Source of the DNA: Rothia amarae
Lineage (GTDB): Bacteria; Actinomycetota; Actinomycetes; Actinomycetales; Micrococcaceae
Direction: 5' to 3'
NCBI RefSeq assembly: GCF_014705945.2
Contig: NZ_CP061538.1
Location: 1,798,001 to 1,862,000 of the forward strand
Length of the DNA: 64,000 bases
Under the pieces are notes generated by a model. It saw nothing but the letters and a program-made list of their open reading frames with translations, was not told the DNA's origin and searched no databases. This document shows positions 54,371 to 64,000 of the stretch, piece after piece; the stretch's first letter is position 1; every line of letters begins with the position of its first letter. A program made the translations under genes and the position numbers.

Positions 54371-55087
54371 TTAGTCCTGGGAGTTGTCTGAATCGTGTGC
54401 TTCGCCAGCCTGATCTGATTCTTCAGATGCCTCGACGACGTCGCCCTCAGGAGCTTCAGGTTCGATGGGGTTGCCATCTTCGTCCAGCTCAATGGGGTTA
54501 CCTTCAGCGTCGGTTTCGCCTTCTTCACCGGGCTCAGGAACGTCAAGTTCCTGGGGCTCGGATACGTTAACAACGAGCAGTTCTTCGTCTGCAACGAGGG
54601 TAACGCCAGAGGGAAGCTTGATGTCGCCGGCAAGAACGTGCTCACCGATGTTGCGGCCTTCGATGTCAACAACGATTTCTTCGGGAACCTTGAGTGCGTC
54701 AACCTCAACCAGCAGTACGGTTTCTTCCTGGTTAGCGATAGCTTCTTCAGCAACTTCACCCTGAACGGTCAAAGGTACTTCAACCTCAACGCGTTCGCCG
54801 CGCTTCACGAGGATGAGGTCCATGTGCTGGATTTCAGGACGAATGGAGTGGCGCTGAATGTCCTTGATCATAACGAGGGTGGAATCACCTTCGATGTCCA
54901 GGTCAAGAATAGCGTTCGCGTTACGTGCTGCAAGGGTGGTTGCGTGACCGGGCAGTACAACGTGCTTGGGCTCTTCACCGTGGCCGTAGATTACTGCGGG
55001 GATGTCGCCAGCCATGCGGATGCGACGTGCGTAGCCCTTGCCAAAGTCTTCGCGCAGGGTTGCTGCGAGTTTGGTGGTATCTGCCAT
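54371..55087 (-). CDS. rplY: 50S ribosomal protein L25 / general stress protein Ctc
   Basis: The 238-residue protein starts at ATG 55087 behind AAAGGAG. It has an N-terminal L25 domain binding 5S rRNA (REDFGKGYARRIRMAGDIPAVIYG), a TL5-like C-terminal domain (VEVPLTVQGEVAEEA) and a very acidic tail of about 50 residues rich in Glu, Pro and Asp. The long acidic tail is common in actinobacterial Ctc proteins. Confidence 0.94.
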   Translation of the reverse strand: MADTTKLAATLREDFGKGYARRIRMAGDIPAVIYGHGEEPKHVVLPGHATTLAARNANAILDLDIEGDSTLVMIKDIQRHSIRPEIQHMDLILVKRGERVEVEVPLTVQGEVAEEAIANQEETVLLVEVDALKVPEEIVVDIEGRNIGEHVLAGDIKLPSGVTLVADEELLVVNVSEPQELDVPEPGEEGETDAEGNPIELDEDGNPIEPEAPEGDVVEASEESDQAGEAHDSDNSQD

Positions 55088-55315
55088 GAGATACTCCTTT
55101 CACTGGATATTTATTGCGCCAAGCAGTGCACTGACGCCAGAAAATAAATTCCAGTTCAGCCACCGTCGGTCTCGGACCTACCGGAGTTTCCTCACGATAT
55201 TCCACCGCCTTGGCTGTTGTTCTACTGTGTGAACAACTCTCCTATTATGACGGGTTCACACCGAAAATAGCAAGATAACCCAAGCAACCTTCGGCGAGTT
55301 CTACTTCACAATCTT

Positions 55316-56734
55316 CTAGTGTTCCCGAAGATACGTTTCCAATGCCTCTTCGTGAGAGCGCGGGGTGAAACCTGCTACCGCGATCTTCTCCAAACTCAAT
55401 GCAGAGTTGGTGGGGCGGGGAGCAAATGTTTCTACGTTGGCAAAATACTCTGCGGTAGAGGTAGGAGAGACTCGCCCGCCGTCATGCCCTGAAAGTTCAA
55501 AGACCTGAGTTGCAAGATCTGCCCACGAGATAACGGGACCAGAGTTGGTGACGTTATAGATGCCGTACTCCGCCCCGGAATCTAGCAAGTGAAGTGCGGC
55601 AGTAGCTAGCTCTTGCGTGAAAGTGGGGCGCCCAAACTGATCGTTGACGACCGCCGGATTGATTCCACGCTCCGCCAACGATTGCATGGTTCGCACAAAA
55701 TTCTTCCCATCACCAATCACCCAGGAGGTACGCACTACAAAATGCCGCGGCGCACCCTGAGCAGCAAATTCACCGGCAGTTTTAGATTGGCCATAAACGC
55801 CCAAAGGAGAGACCGGATCTGTCTCAGCATATTTTTGTCCCACCGGTAGCGTTCCATCAAAGACGTAGTCGGTGGAAAAATGCACCAGTGGAATTCCAGC
55901 GTCGCGAGCAACCTGTGCAAGCGCAGAAACTCCCGTGGCATTGGCAGCCCACGCCGCGCGTCGTCCTTCAGGGGTTTCTGCATCGTCAACGGCGGTGAAA
56001 GCCGCAGCATTGATGATGCCGCGCATTGAACGCCATCGATACCGGTCAACCCACGCCGAAGGATTAGCCAGGTCAATTTCAGCTCTACCTGCAGCGATGA
56101 AAGGAATATTCTGCTCGGTCAACTGACGCTGCAATTCTTTTCCGAGTTGCCCACCGGCACCGACGATGAGAAGTGGCGCGGGCTGAACGGGTTGGATATC
56201 TGCTAACCGCGGATGATTCTTGTCTTTTTCTGATAATTCCGCTTGTTCTAGCGGAATCGGCCACGAAATATTCACCGTTTCATCCGCAAGGTTAAGGAAG
56301 GAATACTCCCCCTGAGCGTCTGCCGACCAATGGTCGTTCACCAGGTAGGTATAGGCAGTGTTGTCTTCTAAGGTTTGAAAGGAATTCCCGACGCCACGAG
56401 GAACGAACACCGCCGTATCAGGACCCAGCTCAACGGTAACGGTTTTACCCAAAGAATCCCCAGCGCGGAGATCCACCCAAGCACCAAAAATCTTGCCCGT
56501 GGCAACTGAAACAAATTTATCCCAGGGCTCAGCGTGAATACCGCGAGTTGTTCCACGAGCCGCATTGAAAGAAATATTATTCTGCACCGGTCCAAAATCG
56601 GGAAGACCTAGCGCAACGAGTTTCTCCCGTTGCCAGTTCTCTTTGAACCAGCCCCGGTTATCGCCGTGGACCGGCAAATCGATAATGAGCAGACCTGGGA
56701 TATCGGTGGTGTGTACCGCTAACTCTTTAGTCAT
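55316..56734 (-). CDS. rmlCD: Bifunctional dTDP-rhamnose enzyme: RmlC epimerase fused to RmlD reductase
   Basis: The 472-residue protein is a fusion. Residues about 1-180 are a cupin like RmlC, with NNISFNAARGTTRGIHAEPWDKFVSVATG and its catalytic His. From about 188 it is an RmlD-type reductase with LLIVGAGGQLGKEL, FSTDYVFDG and GVYGQSKTAGE (catalytic Tyr-Lys). It converts dTDP-4-keto-6-deoxyglucose to dTDP-L-rhamnose in two steps. It starts 3 bp after the rmlB stop, in one operon. The product likely feeds the glycosyltransferases in this window. Confidence 0.93.
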   Translation of the reverse strand: MTKELAVHTTDIPGLLIIDLPVHGDNRGWFKENWQREKLVALGLPDFGPVQNNISFNAARGTTRGIHAEPWDKFVSVATGKIFGAWVDLRAGDSLGKTVTVELGPDTAVFVPRGVGNSFQTLEDNTAYTYLVNDHWSADAQGEYSFLNLADETVNISWPIPLEQAELSEKDKNHPRLADIQPVQPAPLLIVGAGGQLGKELQRQLTEQNIPFIAAGRAEIDLANPSAWVDRYRWRSMRGIINAAAFTAVDDAETPEGRRAAWAANATGVSALAQVARDAGIPLVHFSTDYVFDGTLPVGQKYAETDPVSPLGVYGQSKTAGEFAAQGAPRHFVVRTSWVIGDGKNFVRTMQSLAERGINPAVVNDQFGRPTFTQELATAALHLLDSGAEYGIYNVTNSGPVISWADLATQVFELSGHDGGRVSPTSTAEYFANVETFAPRPTNSALSLEKIAVAGFTPRSHEEALETYLREH

Positions 56735-56737
56735 GTT

Positions 56738-57739
<1,002 letters not shown>

Positions 57740-57765
57740 TTATATGGTACGGGAGATAATATTTA

Positions 57766-57795
57766 TTGACTCACTTATGAATTGAAATGTTTTAT
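57766..57795 (+). promoter_or_regulatory. Possible rmlA promoter
   Basis: TTGACT and TTTTAT are 18 nt apart and lie about 26 bp before the rmlA ATG, within the rmlB-rmlA divergent region. The -35 is good, the -10 weak. Confidence 0.35.
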
Positions 57796-57820
57796 TGATT
57801 CTCGTGACACAATATGAATC

Positions 57821-58684
57821 ATGAAGGGAATTATTCTAGCTGGTGGCACAGGCAGTCGTCTCCACCCCATTACTTTAGGTATTTCTAAACAGTTGACTCC
57901 TGTTTACGACAAGCCCATGATTTACTACCCGCTCTCCACCCTGATGCTTGCGGGAATCCAAGACATCCTGATTATTACCACCCCCGAAGATCAAGACCAG
58001 TTTCACCGCTTGCTCGGTGACGGCTCTCCATTTGGCGTGAACTTTTCCTATAAAGTTCAGCCTTCTCCGGACGGACTTGCACAAGCTTTCATTCTGGGCA
58101 GAGAGCACATTGGCAACGAACCTGTAGCTCTCGTCCTCGGCGACAATATTTTCTATGGCCCTGGGCTGGGAACCCAGTTACGCAAGTACAACAAGATTGA
58201 TGGCGCAACTGTTTTTGGTTATCGCGTGGCAGATCCTCGCGCCTACGGCGTCGTCGAATTCGATAGTAATTTTAAAGCTATTTCAATTGAAGAAAAGCCC
58301 GAAATTCCTAAAAGTGATTTTGCCATTCCCGGTCTTTATTTTTATGACAACGACGTCGTAGAAATCGCCTCAAATATTGCACCTTCACCACGCGGCGAAT
58401 TAGAAATTACCGACGTGAATCGGGTTTATTTAGAGAAAAATAAATTGCAGGTTGAGGTACTTCCCCGCGGCACCGCGTGGCTTGATACCGGAACTTTTGA
58501 TTCACTTGCCGATGCCACCAACTTCATTAGAACGGTGCAAGCCCGGCAAGGGTTATCCATCGGATGCCCTGAAGAAATTGCATGGCGTATGGGCTATATA
58601 GATGACAAGCGCCTGGAGGAACTTGCATCTCCTTTGGTCAAAAGTGGCTACGGTCGCTACCTACTCGGTCTCCTCAAGAAATAA
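57821..58684 (+). CDS. rmlA: Glucose-1-phosphate thymidylyltransferase
   Basis: The 287-residue protein has the nucleotidyl loop [43 protein letters not shown] with the metal Asp, [11 protein letters not shown] and [12 protein letters not shown]. It makes dTDP-glucose, the first step of dTDP-rhamnose synthesis, completing rmlABCD in this window. Confidence 0.96.
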   Translation: MKGIILAGGTGSRLHPITLGISKQLTPVYDKPMIYYPLSTLMLAGIQDILIITTPEDQDQFHRLLGDGSPFGVNFSYKVQPSPDGLAQAFILGREHIGNEPVALVLGDNIFYGPGLGTQLRKYNKIDGATVFGYRVADPRAYGVVEFDSNFKAISIEEKPEIPKSDFAIPGLYFYDNDVVEIASNIAPSPRGELEITDVNRVYLEKNKLQVEVLPRGTAWLDTGTFDSLADATNFIRTVQARQGLSIGCPEEIAWRMGYIDDKRLEELASPLVKSGYGRYLLGLLKK

Positions 58685-58886
58685 GTTACGTTTCCCAAGG
58701 TTCTTCAAAGTTCTCTTTCGCTGGGAGAAACATTGAGGAACTTATGAAAAATCAGCATCTGCTATGAAAGGCATTACTTTTCTTTTGAACAAATGCCTGT
58801 CCCCTACTTAGGGAACAAAACTGGTGCTAAGATTGCCCTAAAATCAGTCCGCACATCGCTTGCTTCCACCCTCAAAAGGTTCTTTT

Positions 58887-60308
58887 ATGACAGTTCTAGA
58901 TTTCGTGCGCATGGTACGAGTCAATGCCAAATATTTGCTTATTGGCACGCTCGTAGGTGCTCTCCTCGGGTTCGGCTATTCCCTCTTACAGCCTAAGGTC
59001 TACGCGTCGTCGGCTACCGGATACGTCACCGTCGGTGAATCAACCGGAATTGGCGATGTCATTTCAGGTTCCAGCGCCGCTAAAGATAAGGCAAGCTCCT
59101 ATCTGGCTTTGGTTAGCTCCGGCCCTGTTGCCGATGAAATCGTCAAGCAGAACCCCAATATTGGGATGAGTGCTGAAGAAATCAAGGGTCATTTGACGGC
59201 ATCGCTTGAAGGCGATTCAGCCCTCATGAAAGTTCAGGCGACAGCTTCTAGCCCCGAAGCCGCACAGACTCTAGCAAACACCTCGCTTTCGGCTACCGCC
59301 AAGGTAGTGAATGACCTCGAAGGTTCTACCACCGTGCGCGTGGTCCCTCTCGACGACGCTACGTTGCCTGGCGCTCCTTCAAGCCCCAACACTAAACTCA
59401 ATGTGCTTGCCGGTGCTCTCGCAGGTCTAGTACTTGTCTTCGCAGCGATCTTCTTACGGAAAGCAATCGACGTCAGGGTTCGTACTCGCGACGACGTCGC
59501 CAAAGCCACCAAAACTGGTGTTCTGGGTACTCTCCCCGAGACCGAACAGCTCTCTGAGAAGAACCTTTTGACGAACCAGGACGATCACACGTCGCAAGAG
59601 GCAATTCGTCAGCTTCGCACGAACCTTCGTTTTGTGAACGTGGATAACCCACCTAAGTCTGTTTTGGTTACCTCTTCAGAACCGGGTGAAGGTAAGTCCA
59701 CCGTTTCGACCTCCTTGGCTCGTTCACTCGCTGAGTCCGGCCAACCGACCATCTTGATTGACGCCGACCTTCGCCGTCCTACTATCGGCAAGAAGTTCAA
59801 TATTGATGCAAAGATTGGTCTGACCCAGGTACTAGCAGGGCAAGTTGAACTTGCTGAGGCAGTGCGCCAGTACGAAGATAGCCAGCTCTTCCTTTTGCCT
59901 GCTGGGCGTATTCCGCCTAACCCTTCAGAGTTGCTGGGTTCGGACAAAATGCGCCAGCTAGTGAAAGAACTCTCCAGCGAGTTCATGGTCATTGTAGACG
60001 TTCCGCCGCTCCTGCCCGTTACCGATGCTTCGTTGCTTTCCTCCGCAGTTGACGGAGTTATCTTGGTGGCTACAGTGGGCAAGACCCGCAAGGAACACCT
60101 TGAAGAAGCTGCCAACATGCTCAATAAGGTGGGTGCGGCCCTCATCGGCGTTGTCATCAACCGTACTCCGCTGAAGGGCCTAGGAAACTCCTACTACGGC
60201 TTTGGCTATGCAGGATATTACGGCGGCTACTCGTCTTACTATGGCGAGGACGCTTCGAAGAGTTCCAAGAAAAAACGCGGTAGCAAAAGAGCTACACGCA
60301 ACAAATAA
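58887..60308 (+). CDS. Wzz-domain tyrosine autokinase (BY-kinase) for polysaccharide export
   Basis: I start at ATG 58887 (MTVLDFVRMVRVN) after AAAGG; nine codons further up are open. The 473-residue protein combines a Wzz domain with two membrane helices (about 17-35 and 172-192) and a bacterial tyrosine kinase. The kinase has Walker A SSEPGEGKST (about 262-271), Walker A' LIDADLRRP (about 290-298) and Walker B FMVIVDVPPLL (about 366-376). The C-terminus is a Tyr cluster (YYGFGYAGYYGGYSSYYG) for autophosphorylation, then a basic tail. It controls chain length and export of surface polysaccharide. A terminator follows at once. Confidence 0.92.
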   Translation: MTVLDFVRMVRVNAKYLLIGTLVGALLGFGYSLLQPKVYASSATGYVTVGESTGIGDVISGSSAAKDKASSYLALVSSGPVADEIVKQNPNIGMSAEEIKGHLTASLEGDSALMKVQATASSPEAAQTLANTSLSATAKVVNDLEGSTTVRVVPLDDATLPGAPSSPNTKLNVLAGALAGLVLVFAAIFLRKAIDVRVRTRDDVAKATKTGVLGTLPETEQLSEKNLLTNQDDHTSQEAIRQLRTNLRFVNVDNPPKSVLVTSSEPGEGKSTVSTSLARSLAESGQPTILIDADLRRPTIGKKFNIDAKIGLTQVLAGQVELAEAVRQYEDSQLFLLPAGRIPPNPSELLGSDKMRQLVKELSSEFMVIVDVPPLLPVTDASLLSSAVDGVILVATVGKTRKEHLEEAANMLNKVGAALIGVVINRTPLKGLGNSYYGFGYAGYYGGYSSYYGEDASKSSKKKRGSKRATRNK

Positions 60309-60318
60309 TATGTGAAGA

Positions 60319-60354
60319 TAGTGCGGAGCAAGAGGGAATGCTCCGCACTATTTT
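60319..60354 (+). terminator. Terminator after the BY-kinase gene
   Basis: Perfect 12-bp arms TAGTGCGGAGCA / TGCTCCGCACTA with an 8-nt loop and a TTTT tail. The hairpin covers an ATG at 60338, which helps to reject that codon as the start of the next gene. Confidence 0.88.
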
Positions 60355-60367
60355 CTTACACACAGCT

Positions 60368-61267
60368 ATGAATACTGCCTCACTTTTAGAGAAACATATA
60401 TGGGGAACAATGCCAGAAAAATTGCCTGATGAAGTCTCCGTACCATTGCCAGCCCGGATTCGTTTATCGCATGCTTATTTTCAGAATTTGGCGAATGCAA
60501 ACGACATCGACTTGCTTCATGTCAAGGGATATGCCTTTGGTACGGAGGTGTATGCACCCAACCGCAATAGCACCGATGTAGATTTACTGGTGCGACCTGC
60601 GCATGTGGCGCGATTTTTATACTTGCTGAAAAAAGATGGCTGGCGCTCGTTGACGACGTTTGAAAGCGGCTCGATTTTCGAGCACGCTGCGACTCTTTAT
60701 CACCCCTCCTGGGGACTCACAGACGTCCATAGATACTTTCCCGGAATCAATTTCTATGACCAGGCGGGTGCATTTGAGAAGCTGTGGGAAAAGCGTCGTC
60801 TCAAGCAAATTGCGCACTTTGACTGCTACGTTCCGCAACTCGTTGACTGCCGAAATATTGTTGTAGTGCATGGCGCGCGTTCTACTGGACATGGACTACA
60901 TAGCGATGTGCTGCATTTGCAGAGAACTTTGACTGACGCGCAGTGGCAGGAAATGCGCGAACGAATTCGAGAGTTTAATTCTGAGATTGCTTTTGATGCT
61001 GCCCTTGGCGATATTGAAAAGCACCGCGGAAATAGACAGTACCTGTTCTGGAAATCCGCGGCAGAGCCAACGCCCCTTCCGCTGCAGTGGTTAGGGCGTC
61101 TACAGCGCGCTGAAGGGTTGAAGCAAAAGCTGCATGTGCTTACGAATATCGCTGAAATCAATGATGACCATTTGGCGATGACTTTGGGCCATGAACCTAC
61201 CCATCAAGAAAAACGACATCTCTTTTTCGAACGTTTTGAGAGGATTCTCCGGTGGAAAAACAAATAG
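60368..61267 (+). CDS. Nucleotidyltransferase-fold protein (NTP_transf_5 like)
   Basis: I use the ATG at 60368 (MNTASLLEKHIWG), since the earlier ATG at 60338 lies inside the terminator stem. No clear ribosome site is visible. The 299-residue protein has LLHVKGYAFGTEVY followed by STDVDLLV, which matches the [G..Y...DxD] active-site pattern of the uncharacterised nucleotidyltransferase family often beside PqqD-like genes in polysaccharide and peptide clusters. The substrate is unknown. It overlaps the PqqD-like gene by 16 nt. Confidence 0.75.
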   Translation: MNTASLLEKHIWGTMPEKLPDEVSVPLPARIRLSHAYFQNLANANDIDLLHVKGYAFGTEVYAPNRNSTDVDLLVRPAHVARFLYLLKKDGWRSLTTFESGSIFEHAATLYHPSWGLTDVHRYFPGINFYDQAGAFEKLWEKRRLKQIAHFDCYVPQLVDCRNIVVVHGARSTGHGLHSDVLHLQRTLTDAQWQEMRERIREFNSEIAFDAALGDIEKHRGNRQYLFWKSAAEPTPLPLQWLGRLQRAEGLKQKLHVLTNIAEINDDHLAMTLGHEPTHQEKRHLFFERFERILRWKNK

Positions 61268-61554
61268 ACCCCCTCTACTTGCGGGCGGAACACACCGCGT
61301 TCGTATACGAGACTGATCTCGATGACAGCCAAGAAGGCTCAGACAAGCTCTATCTTGCTAATCTGCTGACCTCTGAGCTTCTGGTACTTGAAGGGTCTGG
61401 GCCAGTAATCTGGGATCTTCTGGATGAACCTAAAACAGCGAATACGCTGATGACACAAGTGGCAGAGACATTTGAGGTTTCTGTAGAAACGGTAGAGGGC
61501 CCTGTACTGAGTTTTCTCAGCAGTTTAGAAAATCAAGGTTTCGTGCAGCACTAA
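61252..61554 (+). CDS. PqqD-like small protein
   Basis: The 100-residue protein starts with GTG within the preceding gene and shows the PqqD pattern: a small N-terminal beta part, NLLTSELLVLEGSGPVIWDLLDEPKTANTLMTQVAETFEVS and VLSFLSSLENQGFV at the C-terminus. In peptide pathways PqqD proteins bind a precursor peptide. In polysaccharide clusters paired with a nucleotidyltransferase their role is unknown. No peptide precursor or radical-SAM gene is visible nearby. Confidence 0.8.
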   Translation: MEKQIDPLYLRAEHTAFVYETDLDDSQEGSDKLYLANLLTSELLVLEGSGPVIWDLLDEPKTANTLMTQVAETFEVSVETVEGPVLSFLSSLENQGFVQH

Positions 61555-61574
61555 ACGGCATTGTCTCTCCCCTC

Positions 61575-62723
61575 CTAGAGATCTCCCATTTTCTCTTGGA
61601 GTTTCTTCTTAAACCAGTGTTCAGAAAATCTATCCGAATAGTCGTGAATAGCTACGCAATCCCATTCACGACTATCAAACTGAACCAGTCCCGCTCGCAC
61701 ATGGTCGACGTCAGGCGATTGAATAAAGATGCCGTTGATATCTTCGCGGATAGTATCTAAATACCCGCCAGCTTGTAAGGCGATAGTAGGTTTGCCAAAG
61801 GAGCCCGCTTCCAATGGGGTAAGCCCAAAGTCCTCGTACGATACCGCTAAAAGAGCCCGGCAGTTTTGGTAAGCGTAACGTAGCTGGGCATCAGAAATGT
61901 TACTGGCAAACTGAACGTTCTCAGGCGCCATCTCGTGGAGTTCCTCAGCCATAGGACCGTCGCCTACTACCAGCAATTTTTGGTTGAGCCCGGCAAACGC
62001 TTGGACAGCCACGTCAACGTTCTTATAAGGCAAAAGCCGGGAGACCACCAAGAAATAATCCCCGTCCTTCATGAATTCTTCCAGTTCAGGGAGGGGTTCT
62101 ATGCCTTTTTCGCTGGGAATAGAAAAGGGTGGGAAAATAACTTCGGATTCCTTACCACCGTAAACAGCTTCTATACGTTGCTGAATGGTCGTTGAGTTAG
62201 CCGCATATGGGCCAGCATGACGCGCAGCGCGTTGGTCCCAGAGAAGCAGAGCTGGCCGTAGGAAACGCAGAACAAAGCTCATGACTTTTCCCGTGTGATC
62301 TCCTAAATACTGATCAGTAAGGTAGACCCAGCGTGCTGGTGAATGACAGTAAATGAAGGATTTCTCCGCAAAATTGAACCCGTGCGCCCAACCCGTTGAC
62401 GATACAAGTGTTTTACGAGCAGGTACTTTCAAAAGGGAAGATGCTAATGGCAAAAGAGGTAGCGCTGCCCGATGGTTTTTACGAAAGAATTTGATGCGGT
62501 TCAGGGGCGATACGACGATCTTAGCGTTCTTGAACTCGGGATAGGTTTTCTCGGGGTCGTAGAGGGTCGTATATATGGTCGCTTCAGGGAAAGCACGGTG
62601 CATAGCAAGTACTACCCGCTCCGCTCCCCCACGCTGGGTGAGGTAGTCGTGAGCAATCGCAATTTCTTCAGTTGCTGCGGGGGGCGCCAAAAGGTTTTGA
62701 AAGAAAATAAAGGGGGATGGCAT
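61575..62723 (-). CDS. GT-B glycosyltransferase (family 4)
   Basis: The 382-residue protein has IAHDYLTQRGGAERVVLAM, the N-terminal acceptor domain start, then YFLVVSRLLPYKNVDVAVQAF, LLVVGDGPM and the donor-binding SYEDFGLTPLEAGSFGKPTIA (E-x7-E). WbaZ/RfaB-like mannosyl or rhamnosyl transferases look like this. It overlaps nothing but is 5 bp from the next gene in the same direction. Confidence 0.9.
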   Translation of the reverse strand: MPSPFIFFQNLLAPPAATEEIAIAHDYLTQRGGAERVVLAMHRAFPEATIYTTLYDPEKTYPEFKNAKIVVSPLNRIKFFRKNHRAALPLLPLASSLLKVPARKTLVSSTGWAHGFNFAEKSFIYCHSPARWVYLTDQYLGDHTGKVMSFVLRFLRPALLLWDQRAARHAGPYAANSTTIQQRIEAVYGGKESEVIFPPFSIPSEKGIEPLPELEEFMKDGDYFLVVSRLLPYKNVDVAVQAFAGLNQKLLVVGDGPMAEELHEMAPENVQFASNISDAQLRYAYQNCRALLAVSYEDFGLTPLEAGSFGKPTIALQAGGYLDTIREDINGIFIQSPDVDHVRAGLVQFDSREWDCVAIHDYSDRFSEHWFKKKLQEKMGDL

Positions 62724-62728
62724 GGGGA

Positions 62729-63679
62729 TTAGAAAACTTTCCGTGCTCGTGAGGGATATCTGATACCGGCATAAGCAGATGCTTCTACGAGTAGCGAAAT
62801 AAGCTTTTCGGAGATTTTGTGCGGAAGGTTGTCCGCAATCTTATCGATGGTATTTCCGGCGATTTCAATATTTTTTTCGGTAGCAAGTTTTGCAACACTC
62901 TTGACGGCGGTCCCCCAAATCCCTGCTGGGTCTAGGTTCTTCAGTACGTCGGTGCCGTGTTTTTCCACGAAGAGGGAACGAGCTGCGCCCGAGTGTAAGG
63001 CACGGGTAGCACGTGAGGCAGTTGTAGTCGCCGCGATATGGTGTTTCGTAGCGAGCTCAGGATCAATCAGAACCTTCACTCCAGTTTTGTGCATTAGATA
63101 GCCAAAATCGACATCTTCCCAACCATATAACCTGTATCGCTCATCATAACCACCGATCTTATTAAATATCTCTCTTGTTAGTGAAACATTGCCTGCCCAA
63201 AACATCCAAGAGTCCTGATCAGTACTTTGGTAAGCATCCTCGCGAAATTTTTTGTCTCTATAACGACCGTAAGCTCTTGCGTAAGGAGTCTCCGGATAGT
63301 TATTGAGATACAACCCAATAACTCCCACCTCGGAATTACATTTCTGATGATGAGAGATATGCTTCTCAATGTAATCGGGGCTGGGTTCGAGATCGTCGTC
63401 GCAACGAATCAGCACATGAGCATCTGCTGCCTGATGACCGGCGTTGAGGGCTTTGGAACGCCCCTGGTTCTCTTCAAAAACGATCGCTTCAATATTGAGA
63501 ACGCCGCGCTCTTTGTACTGTTGCACTACCTGGGCAGAGCCGTCAATATCACCATCGCACACCACAATGACCTGAAAGTCTTTTTCTGTCTGCTGCTCCA
63601 GCGCATCAAGCGGAAAATGTAGCTTGGCGGCTCCCCCCCGTGTGGGAATAATGACGGCAGCTTTATACAGAGTCATCAT
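62729..63679 (-). CDS. Family 2 glycosyltransferase
   Basis: The 316-residue protein has AAVIIPTRGGAAKLHFPLDAL, VVCDGDIDGSA, NQGRSKALNAGHQAADAHVLIRCDDDLEPSPDYIE (metal-binding DDD) and YGWEDVDFGYLM, the ED motif. It fits a rhamnosyl- or galactosyl-transferase of surface glycan synthesis. It is the second gene of a minus-strand glycosyltransferase operon. Confidence 0.9.
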   Translation of the reverse strand: MMTLYKAAVIIPTRGGAAKLHFPLDALEQQTEKDFQVIVVCDGDIDGSAQVVQQYKERGVLNIEAIVFEENQGRSKALNAGHQAADAHVLIRCDDDLEPSPDYIEKHISHHQKCNSEVGVIGLYLNNYPETPYARAYGRYRDKKFREDAYQSTDQDSWMFWAGNVSLTREIFNKIGGYDERYRLYGWEDVDFGYLMHKTGVKVLIDPELATKHHIAATTTASRATRALHSGAARSLFVEKHGTDVLKNLDPAGIWGTAVKSVAKLATEKNIEIAGNTIDKIADNLPHKISEKLISLLVEASAYAGIRYPSRARKVF

Positions 63680-63724
63680 GTCTACTTTCGTTGGTCATCA
63701 ATTGAACAAGCTTTTTGGTTATTC

Positions 63725-64000
63725 TTAGAGAATTTCTAAGAGTAATTCACGAAGATGGGCCTTACCAGCCTCAGGCGAAAACTCTTCTTGCCAGCGCCAA
63801 TAACTGGAGTTAATGATTTTCTCTGTCTCTGCAGGATCATTTTCGAGTTGATCAGTGACTTCTAAAATTTTCTCCGCAAGACTATGAACATTGTTTCTTT
63901 CAAATATCCAGGGATAATCCTTCCCCACAACTTCTGGCAAAGCACCGGCGTCAGATACGAGTAATGGTTTACGACCACTCATGGCTTCAGCGGCTACTAG
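63725..64000 (-). CDS. GT-B glycosyltransferase, C-terminal part (gene continues past window)
   Basis: The frame is open to the right edge: LVAAEAMSGRKPLLVSDAG... then ALPEVVG, ending YWRWQEEFSPEAGKAHLREL. This is the donor-site end of a family 4 glycosyltransferase, so most of the protein lies outside. It belongs to the same minus-strand operon as the two genes to its left. Confidence 0.8.
   Translation of the reverse strand, partial: LVAAEAMSGRKPLLVSDAGALPEVVGKDYPWIFERNNVHSLAEKILEVTDQLENDPAETEKIINSSYWRWQEEFSPEAGKAHLRELLLEIL

Noticed and set aside
61252-61554. Lasso-peptide or PQQ biosynthesis cluster
   Set aside because: A PqqD-like gene is present, but no precursor, radical-SAM, cyclase or peptidase gene is seen. 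Neighbours are glycosyltransferases and a BY-kinase.

Overview
The window joins two unlike pieces of DNA. From about 15.6 kb to the end it looks like the chromosome of a Micrococcaceae actinobacterium, most likely Rothia: moderate GC, an actinobacterial gene set (large NAD-glutamate dehydrogenase, biotin-dependent acyl-CoA carboxylase, LpdA-type flavoprotein, purine nucleoside phosphorylase, Mfd, SufS/SufU, L25, fused RmlC-RmlD) and secreted proteins typical of an oral or mucosal commensal. The genus is inferred from protein character and gene content, not from a search.

Positions 1-14041 are much richer in GC and mosaic. The first 4.7 kb is a Corynebacterium-type copper-resistance locus: copS-copR facing cueP and a multicopper oxidase, then remnants of a redoxin/CcdA pair. 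Between the two directions lies a perfect tandem CopR box. An IS6-family element cuts the locus. Next comes an 8-kb segment (5516-13506) holding the 3' part of an IS3-family element, a truncated glpD, an intact three-gene peroxidase cassette (catalase-like protein, unknown protein, DyP peroxidase), an ISL3-family element, and VOC and IS256 remnants. It ends with the 5' part of the same IS3 element, directly before a second, truncated IS6 copy. The two IS3 halves join perfectly, sharing the 8-bp target duplication TACGAGTC. This is the signature of a circular IS6 translocatable unit integrated next to a resident IS6 copy. An IS110-like element with an apparent frameshift forms the boundary to the chromosome.

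The core chromosome then runs: gdh (-), maf, acyl-CoA carboxylase alpha and an MHS-type transporter (+), lpdA (-), a nucleoside-salvage run (punA, a phosphohexomutase-family enzyme, deoC), a small membrane protein and mfd (-).

From 32.9 to 43 kb lie three large paralogous secreted proteins. Each has an N-terminal fibrinogen-like YCDxxxxGGGW domain, a beta-propeller-like repeat region with an invariant Cys-His-Cys-Gly-Asp motif, and a fibronectin-III-like domain. Two also carry a C-terminal beta-sandwich-like domain. A serine-rich lipoprotein gene sits 6 nt before the third. Directly downstream is a polysaccharide assembly operon: CDP-alcohol phosphatidyltransferase, GT2, Wzy-like polymerase, Wzx-like flippase, a Wzz-like protein with a degenerate kinase-like domain, and PssD/PssE-type glycosyltransferases. 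After a housekeeping stretch (DUF2505, a TagD-like cytidylyltransferase, sufU/sufS, pth, rplY) come the dTDP-rhamnose genes, a Wzz-BY-kinase, a nucleotidyltransferase/PqqD pair and three more glycosyltransferases. The window therefore covers much of a cell-surface glycan locus with a family of putative glycan-binding secreted proteins embedded in it. That coupling is the most promising undescribed system here.
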